DNA from: Malania oleifera
Taxonomy: Eukaryota > Streptophyta > Magnoliopsida > Santalales > Ximeniaceae
Length of the DNA stretch: 64,000 nucleotides
Assembly: GCF_029873635.1 (NCBI RefSeq)
Contig: NC_080427.1
Coordinates: forward strand, 72,447,348-72,511,347
Direction of reading: 5' to 3'
Each line of letters opens with the position of its first letter. Within the stretch, counting starts at the first letter, position 1. The notes below the pieces were generated by a model. It saw only the letters and a program-made list of their open reading frames with translations, was not told where the DNA came from and did no database searches. Below are positions 26,057 through 35,848 of this stretch, piece after piece. Both the position numbers and the translations under genes were made by a program.

Positions 26057-26134
26057 TCTGCTGCGCCCTTTTTCTATTCCCATTTTCTCTCTCTCAATTA
26101 TTATTTAAATACCATTATACTTCAGGTCATTACA

Positions 26135-26817
26135 CCATCTGCTCACTAGCCTTAGTAATAGTTGTGCTATCTACCAACTCGGCAAAGTCTTGCACTTTCA
26201 ACACTGCCACATGCTTACAAATTTCTCCTCAGACCTCTTTCAAACTGCCTCACCTTCTTTGACTCATCAGGTGTGATGTACGGAGCAAAGAGAGATAACT
26301 CTATAAATCTCGCCGCATACTACTAGACTGATTGTTGTCCCTGCTTCAGATTCAGGAACTCCTCCACTTTGGCCTCCCTGACAGTGGCCGAAAAGTATCT
26401 ATTGAAGAATAAATCTTTAAATCGGCACCAAGTCATAGTTATAGGCACTGCCCTCTATTCCTCCAATTATTTTACCGCATTCCACCATCTTTTAGCCTCC
26501 CCTGTCAGTTTATAGGTGACAAATAAAACTCTCTGCTCCTCCGTACACTACTGCATTACCAAAATTTTCTCTATCTCTTGCATCCAGTTTTCGGCGACTG
26601 CAGGATCTGCTCCTCTTGAAAATGTTGGAGGATTCATCTCTGTAAATTTCTTTATCATGCACCCGTGGCCTGCAGACGGGCCTCCCTGCTCTCTGTAGCT
26701 CCGTGCTATCTCAGCCATGACCTGCTGAGCCACATTGCATAATATTGCATTTGAATTAGCTCCACCTACACTTGAGGGCCCTGCACCCTCACTACCACTG
26801 CCACCACCCAGGTCCAT
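26135..26817 (-). pseudogene. gag: Gag remnant of element D
   Basis: The likely start ATG is at 26817-26815 ([16 protein letters not shown]). The minus-strand frame continues with [18 protein letters not shown] and [11 protein letters not shown], close to A and C. It loses frame near 26550 and is cut at 26135 by element C. The rest of D is absent. Confidence 0.82.
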
Positions 26818-27119
26818 CCTGAAAATACAATAAACATAACTTAGGGACCCCATCCTTATAACTTACATATCTAACCAAAACTCATATTATCCCTCTATCT
26901 TGACATCCTTGTCTTAATTCAAAATTCAGTCCTACACTTCAGAAACACAACCCAACAATAGTTTACTATGGTTTTCCTGAAATCATCACCACAGGAAAAA
27001 CATAGAAACCACCATGGAAGTCATGTCTCTAAACTGCAGAACAAAACCTCAAATCTTTTTTCCTATACTTTGGTATTATTTTCACTGCACTCTAGAGTCT
27101 ACAGAACCTAGCAACCTAG

Positions 27120-27131
27120 ACTCTGATTCCA
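27120..27131 (-). other. Degenerate primer-binding site of element D
   Basis: TGGAATCAGAGT on the minus strand matches the initiator Met tRNA site of A and C except at two positions. Confidence 0.75.
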
Positions 27132-27509
27132 AACTGTAAAGACCTGCCTAATTTACCTTATATTTTTTTTCACATAATAACATACATAATATCCAGCTAA
27201 ACTATTATAGTCATAGTCAACCTAGACCTATGGGTACCAGGGATATATCTGTCATAAAACTCTGATACCTAAGCAGCGGGAAACATAAAATTATATACAT
27301 GCCATAAATACCAGAAGTCATACCAGAGTTCTACTAAATTTGCCATATACATATACATACAGTCATCCACCAAAAAGACCGAAAAGTACTCCTAAGGTCT
27401 CCACCCAAAAATCCATTTGACCCTAGCTCATCCACTTACCCTACAGACAGGATAGCTTAATCCACTTCTACTGCTGCGGGGCTCTATTCGCCCTCCTACC
27501 TCCGATTTC

Positions 27510-28826
27510 CTGAAAAGTTTGTAATGTTGGGGTGAAACACCACTTAGTAAGGGAGACAAATTAATACCAGTGCGTGGCAACATAAGTATTTTTCATGGTA
27601 TACATATAAACAATACATAATTCATAACTGGTATAACAATTGTGTCATATTGCATAGAAACATGATCTATCATAACATAGTGTATCATACTAAATTTATG
27701 TACTGAGAAATCATCTTATATAACCATATCATACGTAACTTATTACCCAAGATAGATAGTTAGTTAGTTGTCGTCATGTCTTACCCCCCACATGACAAGG
27801 TTGTGCGACTCGAAGGCAGGACCTAGCAATGGCTGGCTGACCATGCTAAGTCAAACATAAGTCTATAAGTACGATGGGTCTGTTCCATCTGTGTCGGTCT
27901 ACTAGGAGAACTATGACACTCTCATAAAGCCACATCGACTGCCATCCCCCAGACTCTACATAAGATGTGTGGTAGCACTAACATATTCATAATCATAAAC
28001 ATATAGCTATGGTATCATGCTTCATAAAACTTAACTAAGTTATCTGGGTTCATATAACATATAATACATTCCATATTAAACATAGTTGTATCGTATTTTA
28101 GAGTAATATCTTATGTAAACATATTTCATGATTTCTTACATATCATACATAATCACGGCATTAACGCTAGCATAATTCATAACATAATAATCACAACATC
28201 AACACCGACATATTTCATAACATAAGAATCACGACATATACACCAGCATATTTCATAACATAAGGATTACGGCATCTATGCCGACATAATTCATAACATC
28301 ATAAACATATATTCTTGAATTATTTAACATAATCTTTAAAACATATTTCCTGTACAGTTTTTAGGGTTTCCCTAAAAACCACTATAACATACTTATCTAG
28401 AAAAATTTATAATATTTCAATATAGCATAATTCTCATGGAAATAGTATACTCATGCCACACAAATATACATAGCCATATAAACTCATAATTAATTCTAAA
28501 ATCATATTTCCATATAAAATGAGTTCAAAATCATTTCCCTATTCAACAACAGTATTTCCAAATATAGTTCTATATCATACATATTTTCTTGAAAATAAAT
28601 GTTGTTTAATTCATAATAATAATTGAAAAATACTGATTTAATTCGTCCCCTTACATGACTTACTGTGAAGCCCACAAAATACTCCAAATCTACACTCGTG
28701 TGTTCCCCAGTTCAACACCCTAAATTTGCATTTTCCCCATCCAAACTTCAGTATAATACTATCTAAAGTATTTTCCCTAGTCCAACAATACCAAATAACT
28801 TATAAAGCCTAAAATAACTAACTTAC
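27510..28826 (-). other. Predicted leader intron in LTR D
   Basis: Minus-strand donor TTTGG|GTAAGT at 28826 and acceptor CTTTTCAG|GAAA at 27510 (1317 bp). Branch-like TTACTAA is at 27550-27544. The exon ends CATCCCAAAATTTGG. Confidence 0.58.
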
Positions 28827-29035
28827 CCAAATTTTGGGATGGTGCCCAAACTAGCCTAACCAACAAATTACTCTAGCAGATTTGTAGAGAATCTTCCGAG
28901 GAGTAACGTGGCGGCTTCCGATCGTCAAACCGGTGAAGAATGGAGCCAGAATTGAAGAGAGAAGGAGGAGAAGATGAATTTTTTAGAAAGAGAAACGGTC
29001 ATACATGAAATTCTTTCGTAGAAAAATGATTTTTG

Positions 29036-29260
29036 GTTTTTTTATAAAGTGCTTGTCCACGTGGCCTCGTTGATGAGTCACATCACCTCGTCAACGATTC
29101 TATGAAGGGAGTTCGTCGACGAACACCTTCTCCTCGTTGACGAGTTTCAGGCCCTAAAAACAGTCCTCTTGGTAATTTCTCTTCGATGAGACACGCGTCC
29201 CCGTTGATGAGCCCAAAAGCCCTGCTCCTTGACGAGCACTCTACACTCGTCGACAAGACG
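29036..29260 (-). promoter_or_regulatory. U3 promoter of LTR D: TATA, G-box and TCGTCGACGA array
   Basis: CACTTTATAAAAAA on the minus strand near 29050-29036, then CCACGTGG at 29058-29065, then about seven TCGTCGACGA or TCGTTGACGA variants to 29255. LTR S1 has the same G-box placement. Confidence 0.68.
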
Positions 29261-29341
29261 CTGCTGAAACCCCTTTTTAAAATTCTTTTTCTTTCCTTTT
29301 TTTATTATTTAATTGTTATAATTCTTTAGGTCTCTACACAA

Positions 29342-29921
29342 TGAGCATTTTTAGACCTCACTAGTATTAGTTCTAAGAGGGATTTTTCTAACAAGAACCC
29401 CACTTTTGGGGGTCTTATTAGACATTTCTAAATCACACCCTATTTTGTTTATATTCTATTAATTATGTATATTTATTCATTTATTTGTTTATTTAGGAAT
29501 GAGTAAATTGAAAGGTTATTCAAATTCAATTTGAAGATAATTCTTAATTAATTAGGTACCGTTTGTAGAACGGATGCGTAGTAGGTGTGAATACCTTCTC
29601 CTAACATAATCGAACTCCCGATTTCAATCCTAGCATACACAGACCGATGCTATTATTAATTGAGTAGTAATCAAGTGTTCTAACCGTACCAATTAAAATA
29701 GAAATAGATTAGTAGCGACTCCAAACTCCAAATTTTTCAAAAATCACACTCTATTCTTATTCCCCTCGCCTCCCTGGGGCACATTCACTTCCGGGACATG
29801 TTTTCTCCAGACAGCCTAGATCTTGCCACATCTTTGATCCTCATTCGTAAGTCCCAACCACTTTGTGGGTAACACGTGGCAGGGTGATATCAGCATGACG
29901 TCACCCCACTTTCTAGAAAAT

Positions 29922-29967
<46 letters not shown>

Positions 29968-30837
29968 TAAGCGGCCACGTGTCCTCACCTGGAGTTGACA
30001 CATGGCTCGCTTGGTTGACCAAACTCTCTCCCCTTTGAACCGGCTCTGACCGGTCAAATCGATTTATTTATTTTCTTATTTATTTTATTTCCTATATTAT
30101 TTATTTAATTTTAAAATTGAGAAAAATAGTATAAAAATAACAAAACATAAAAAAAATCAGGAACATTTTGGAAAAATATTTTTGAAGTCGGGAAAAAATA
30201 TTTTGAATCATTTTGACTAAAAAAATAAGAAGAAATTCTTGAAAACCCCATAACTTTTTAAAAAAATTCAAAAATGCTCATAAAAATTCCTACAAAATTT
30301 AAAAAAATATGGGAGTATTTTTTTGTAAAAATATTTTCTCAATTTTTAAATGAGTGTGTCCCTATGATTATAAAAAGGGTATTGAGGTATTTTACACCCC
30401 ACCTGTATTAGCTTTGAGTGGGGTTTTTTCTAACAAGATCCCCTCTTTTGGAGGTCTTATTAGGCATTCATAAATCACACCATGTTTTTGTTATACTCTA
30501 TTAATTGTGTACATTTATTCATTTATTCTTTTTTTTTTAAAAAGAGTATATTAGAAGGTTGTTAAATTTAATTTGGATAATTCTTAGTTAATTAGGTGTT
30601 GTTCGTAGAATGGGTGTGTAGGGTACGCGAATACCTTTCCCTAACATAACCGAACTCCCAATCTCAATCCTAATATCCGCAGACCGAGACTACTCTTAAT
30701 TGAATAGTAATTAGGTGTTATAACCAAACCAAAAAAAAAATATGTTAATGGCAACTCCAAATTCAAATTTTCCAAAAATCACACATTTTTTATTTCCCTC
30801 GTCTCCCGGGGCACCTCGCTCCTGGGACATCGCGATA
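29342..30837 (+). mobile_element. Pair of about 460-bp direct repeats resembling Tat-type LTR ends, with a short interior
   Basis: Segments 29342-29798 and 30380-30837 are similar throughout (about 80% by eye). Both start TGAGnnTTTT and end GGGACATnG. Their last 240 bases match the 3' end of the LTRs of element I (GGTACCGTTCGTAAGAACGG, then AACCGAACTCCC and TAGTGGCGACTCC). The 580-bp interior has no gene, only a TA run. This could be a small LTR-flanked derivative of the Tat family or two nested LTR fragments. No convincing primer site or target duplication was found. Confidence 0.5.
29925..29962. repeat. TA microsatellite
   Basis: About nineteen AT units in the interior of the direct-repeat pair. 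Confidence 0.95.
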
Positions 30838-31138
30838 AGTATCATGACCTTCATATACATTACAACTTAGGAAAATAAGTACAAATAAAGCAAATAAAGT
30901 TTTCAAATCTTCTCTCAAATCTTCAACTTCAACGGATTAAACATATAATAAATATCTTAAGCACAAAGTTATTAGTATACAATAGTTTGTTATCATCAAA
31001 ACCGTGTTAATGAACCAAATGCACATCCCTCACGCGACTCATACACACATTCACTCATAAATTCAAATTCTACCACTATAGATGAGCTCATATAGTTGTG
31101 CATTTGTGTTTGATGTGAAATTACCTACTTGCCTTGAG

Positions 31139-31832
31139 GAGGTATTTGGTACATGGTGTCACAAATATTCCTATGCAATGACATTCTCAGGAATATTTCT
31201 TCCTGTAATGGGATGCCTACTTCATTAGAATATTTTTTGTTTGAGGCAGCAAGATTTCAGGATGTACACAAGATTACATGTCAATGTTTGATTGAACATA
31301 AGAATCCCAATAGACATAAAAAGATGTATGTTATATACCCTTGACATGTGTATATCTAATACATAAAGAATACTTATATTTTAACACAAAAATTACTAAG
31401 AATATGTCCATTAAATTTATGTTATAAAATTCTTAAAAATTATAAATTAAAAAAATCAATATTTAAATAATCAAATTAACCGAAATAATTAAGGTAATAT
31501 GGTATATTAATATTAGTAACTAAATTATAGTATTATAACACAATAGTAATATTACTTTAATTTTATTAATAACATTATTTAAAAATATAATAATATAGTC
31601 AAATAACACTAGATTATAGGGGCATTCTTGTCTAACTTGCCAAAATAATAGGGTAATTTGGTCCAACAAGTAGGATTCCCATGGAAATTGGGGGTGGAGG
31701 GGAATGAGATACTTATGTTTTGTGGGAATCTTTTGTTTTCATGCATACTAAGATTCTTGTCATATAAGAGTCCCACCCTCAAATAAATTACGGCCCCACA
31801 AATATTGAAAGATGATGTGAACCAAGTACCCC
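31139..31832. mobile_element. Candidate short non-autonomous DNA transposon (MITE-like)
   Basis: The left end GAGGTATTTGGTACATGGTG and the inverted right end GGGGTACTTGGTTCACATCA are imperfect inverted repeats. The interior is AT-rich and non-coding. A second copy of the left half, in reverse orientation, is near 63740-63926. Superfamily is not assigned: no clean target duplication was found. Confidence 0.5.
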
Positions 31833-31854
31833 TTAGAGATTAATTCACAACATG

Positions 31855-33428
31855 TGTTGACCTTATAGGTCACACCCGGTTTTGATAATGACAAATACTT
31901 AGGTATTTGATGACTTTCAAATGTATGTGCAGGTACATTTTAGTAGATCAAGTAATGGCACATGAAAGTAAAGCATGAAGACCCTGAAAATTAGTTTTAT
32001 GTTGTAATTCATTTTATGTAATATGGGTCTGTAATAGTACTTAGGATATAGCATTAATTACCTACATATAGGATATATGGTAAGGTCAGTAAGACCTTAG
32101 TATGACTCTAGGTCCCAACACTCATGCACATATATCACACAAAATACAAGAGTGTTAAAAATGCACTTAGTTGAATATTATAGGAAATTTGAGAGAGTTT
32201 GGGCGACCGAACCCCAGGAGTTCAAAACTCCTTAGGCGCTCGAACTATTGATAAGTCAACAGTTGACTTAGGCTCTCGGGTGACCGAACAATTTTGTGCA
32301 CACCTTCCACGGGCACTCGAACCACGTGAAAAGTTCATTTCTCCAACTCGGGCTACCGAGCGATTTAGTTCGAATTAAGCCCCAAGCGACTGAACACATG
32401 AGTTCAGGCTACTAAACCTATGGCGGGGCACCCGAAAATCCGAAGAAATGTTTCTAACTTTGATTCGGGCCACCAAACTGAAACTCGGGCTGCCGAACTA
32501 ATTTAAAGACCTTTTATTATTGTGTCTATTCGGGCGACCGAACCACGGTTCAGCCACCCGAACCTTGCCAGGTTAAAAATGTTTTAACTGTGGTAAATAC
32601 GGGTTATTTTGGATTAATTACATTTAAACATTTTGGAACTTTTCTAAGAATTTCCAACAAGTCCCAAACGATTATAATTTTTACCTTGCCTATAAATATA
32701 GGCTCATTTGTAAGGATTAACAATTAATTAGCAATTTGATTAGCCAAAAATCCTCTCTTTTGAAAATACTCTCTTTGTCCAAATACTCTCAAATTTCCAT
32801 TCCCTTGATACATTTTTTAGATTGTGAGAGCATATTTAGTATGCTTGTGATTGTTAGATTTTGCTAAAAACTCCCATTTGTTTGTTAAATTGTGATATTA
32901 TTTTTGGGGAGTTTGGCTTAGTTTTATCCCACTGATTTCACATTACAAATCATTGTTGGGATAGACTAGTAAGCTTTGGGGTCTTTGCATAATTGTTGCA
33001 AGACTTCCATAACTTTGATTTTTGTTGTGCAAAAATATTTTCAACAAGTAAAAATATTTTCAAACTAGCAGTGTGCATATTTCATTAAAGAAAATCTTCT
33101 TGAACTAGTTTGAATATCTGATTGATATCTTTGGAATATTGATTTGCTATTGAAATGTGCTTTGCTTAAATTCCAAGATATTGCTTGTATTTAACACTCT
33201 TGAGCATTTCATTGATAATACCATATTGAGTGTTGTTAGCACAACTATTTGCATCACCGGGCTTACACTATATCCATATTATTGAAGTGTATGTGATTAC
33301 GTGTTTTGGGTACATATCTGTTTTACATGAAAGCATAATCACTGTACCAATTGATTGAGAAAATACTGTTGTATTCCAAGCGTGGCCTGAGGGGGCGATA
33401 ATCCAGCCCGGTAAGGATTGTGTGTAAA
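31855..33428 (+). mobile_element. Solo LTR J, left part (probably Ty1/copia), interrupted by element K
   Basis: It starts TGTTGACCTTATAGG after ACATG. It is broken at 33428 by element K and resumes at 59707, ending GATAACA at 60057 before ATATG, a 4-of-5 target duplication. The reconstructed length is about 1925 bp. The start and end style and the CGGGCGACCGAA modules resemble long copia (SIRE-like) LTRs, from memory. No primer site follows, so it is a solo LTR. Confidence 0.75.
32196..32700 (+). promoter_or_regulatory. U3 promoter of LTR J: CGGGCGACCGAA palindrome array and TATA
   Basis: Ten or so variants of CGGGCGACCGAAC (GGGTGACCGAAC, CGGGCTACCGAG, CGGGCTGCCGAAC, CAGCCACCCGAAC) are spread over 32196-32575. 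CTATAAATATA follows at 32690-32700. The core is an inverted repeat, TTCGG...CCGAA. Confidence 0.65.
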
Positions 33429-34228
33429 TGTAATAACCCCGACCCGCCACGTGGACTCGGAGTGCTACTTTAGTGACATTTGTGTACCTGATACCTTGTT
33501 CATCATAAATAAAATGCATATATGTAGCGAAAATAAAATACATCTCAAAGTACATTACCAGAGTTCTAACTATCTTTATACACAAATATATCAATTTTCA
33601 CATAATTACATCCCATAAAATTAAACAAAAATAAAATTTCTATCTACACACTACCTATATAAATTTACACCTCTAGTTCGGCTCCTTTAGCCTGTTAGAC
33701 CCATTCTTTAGGATTTTTTGAAAAGATAGTTTGTAAAGTAGGGATGAGGCACAGCTCGGTAAGGGAAAGACTAAATTAATGTCAGTGTGCGATCAACATG
33801 CATTTAGTGTATAGAAAATAACCAGTTCATTAAGTAGATAAACACATTTATGAAAACATTCTTATTTTACACTCACACACAGAATTAGCCGAGGATAGGG
33901 AAGATTAACCGCTCATACTAGTAGCTTCCCTCTGCTCTAATACCATTACTGGGCACTCACCTTTCTCAATAAGTCATCGAAGTTATCTTATTAATTAACC
34001 GTATTCACATAAATTAACAGATATGCATATAAGACACTCCCAGTGACAAACATGCCATTTACTTCCCCATGGCACGGATTGTGCGGCCTGAAGGCTAGAC
34101 TATTGTCTTGGGGATCCACTCAGACAATAGACATCTGTACTCTCCATTAACATACTCCGCGGGTATACGCAGCTCCAACTGCTAGTCCGATTGCCCTCAC
34201 CCATGGGGGTGCATTCACCTCACGTAGG
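33429..34228 (-). repeat. 3' LTR of element K, first part
   Basis: Starts TGTAATAACCCCGACCCGCC and matches the 5' LTR at 57490 onward. Its acceptor site is mutated (TTTTCAA instead of TTTTCAG, near 33718). Ends at GTAGG (34224-34228), the duplication made by element I. Confidence 0.88.
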
Positions 34229-34261
34229 TGTAGACACCCCATCTTTACCCAGACCCAATAT

Positions 34262-34270
34262 ATGTATTAC

Positions 34271-34325
<55 letters not shown>

Positions 34326-34361
34326 GTTATTTTATTATTATTATTATTATTTTATTTATTC

Positions 34362-34396
<35 letters not shown>

Positions 34397-34526
34397 TTTC
34401 ATTAGTATTATTAATATTACTTTTATTTTTATTTTTTACGTCTATTTTATTATTATTATTATTTATTATTTTCATTATTATTTTTATTATTTTTATTATC
34501 ATTATTATTAGTATTTTTATTACTAC

Positions 34527-34557
<31 letters not shown>

Positions 34558-35274
34558 TTTCATTAGTATTATTATTATTACTTTTATTTTTATTTCTATT
34601 TATATTGTTTATTATTATTATTATTATTTATTATTTCATTATTATTGACATTATTTTTAATTATAATTATTATTAGTATTTTTACCTTTATTATTACTAT
34701 TATTATTATTTTATTTATTTATCTTTGTTATTACTATTATTATTATTATTTTATTATTATTATTATTTTTATTGTTATCATTATTATTAGTATTTTTTAT
34801 TATTATTATTGATATTATTATTTTTATTATGATCATTATCATTATTTTAGATATTATTTTATTATTATGGTATTATTTTTATTATTATTTCTTTACTATT
34901 ATTTTGATTATTCTTATTTTTTTTGATTATTATTATTATTATTATTATTAGTATTTTTATCTTATTATTATTAGTATTATTATTGTTTTATTATTATTTT
35001 GCTTACTATTATTATTATCATTATTATTATTTATTTTTGTTATTATTATTTTGTTATCATTTTTAATATTTTTATTAATATTTTATTATTATTATTATTA
35101 TTACTATTACTATTATTATTATGCTATTATTACTATTACTATTATTAATACTATTATCTTATATATTATTAGTGTTGATACTTTACTATTCTTATTATTA
35201 TTATTTTTATTATTATCATTTATATTATTTTTTTATTATTACTATTTTTATTACCTTATTATTATTATTATTGA
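34262..35274. repeat. ATT trinucleotide microsatellite in U3 of element I (5' LTR)
   Basis: About 1 kb composed almost only of ATT units with scattered T-rich and C interruptions. The 3' LTR has the matching tract at 45380-46222, shorter by about 170 bp. Confidence 0.95.
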
Positions 35275-35297
35275 TAAGCTAGGGTTTTGGGAGTTTT

Positions 35298-35848
35298 GTT
35301 TTATAAAAAGCCAAGAGGGGGCGCTGCAGAGGCACAACATCACACAGCCGGCAACCGGAAGCCAAAACCCTAAGGAAATTTTTTTCTCGCTGCTGTGCAG
35401 CGCTCCCGGTGGCAACCGCCCTTCTCCCAATCTCACTCACCCTCATGCACAGCCGCAACCACCATTCCTCTCAGCTCTGGCAAACACCCAGCCTCCCATA
35501 GCTTCGACAACCCTTGCTGTCCTCCAGATCCCGGCAGTAGCAGCGGTCACCATCTCCGGCCACCATCTTCCATTCACGCCCAGCTGTGAGAAGCCCCCCG
35601 ATGGCCCTGTAATAATCCACGAAGCCCCCAGCTGCTCCCCCACGGTTTTACACACCCACAAGCCTCGCAGCAACCATCGTCGTCACCCTCTCCACCGTCG
35701 CCGTCCGCCACATACATAGAGCAGCTGCGTTCCTCACAACCCAGCAGCCGTCCTGGTCGCAGCCGTTTCTGCCACTGCTGCATCTGTGGCGCTCTCCTGA
35801 TCCTCCTCGTTCTCCGGCGCCCAGCTCCGGCAGTGCCCCCGGTGAGTT
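35298..35848 (+). promoter_or_regulatory. TATA box, GC-rich leader and donor-like site of element I LTR
   Basis: TTTTATAAAAAGCC at about 35299-35312 is a good TATA box, 25 bases after the ATT tract ends. The leader that follows is GC-rich with an open Pro/Ala/His-rich frame, probably by chance. It ends in CCCCCG|GTGAGT at 35842, a strong splice donor consensus. The copy in the 3' LTR is at 46790. I could not fix an acceptor. Confidence 0.55.

Larger units (their letters stand above)
24125..26134 (-). mobile_element. 5' LTR of element C, inserted in gag of element D
   Basis: Runs TGTAACAACCTAC to CAGGTCATTACA (2010 bp). Immediately after it, gag of element D continues in the same orientation with no leader, so C landed in D. 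The other LTR of C is not in the window: C is cut off at 8713 by the CACTA fragment, so no target duplication can be checked. Confidence 0.85.
27135..29338 (-). mobile_element. 5' LTR of element D
   Basis: Runs TGTAAAGACCTG to AGGTCTCTACA (2204 bp). The internal order is the same as in A and C. A G-box CCACGTGG lies at 29058-29065. A minisatellite of CATAATTCATAACATAA-type units with GGCAT...GCCGACAT lies at 28155-28300. The rest of the element, apart from gag, is lost. Confidence 0.85.

Noticed and set aside
34191..35719. Long open frames rich in Ile, Tyr and Leu, and a Pro-rich tail
   Set aside because: They are translations of ATT microsatellite and the GC-rich LTR leader; the same frames recur in the second LTR of element I.
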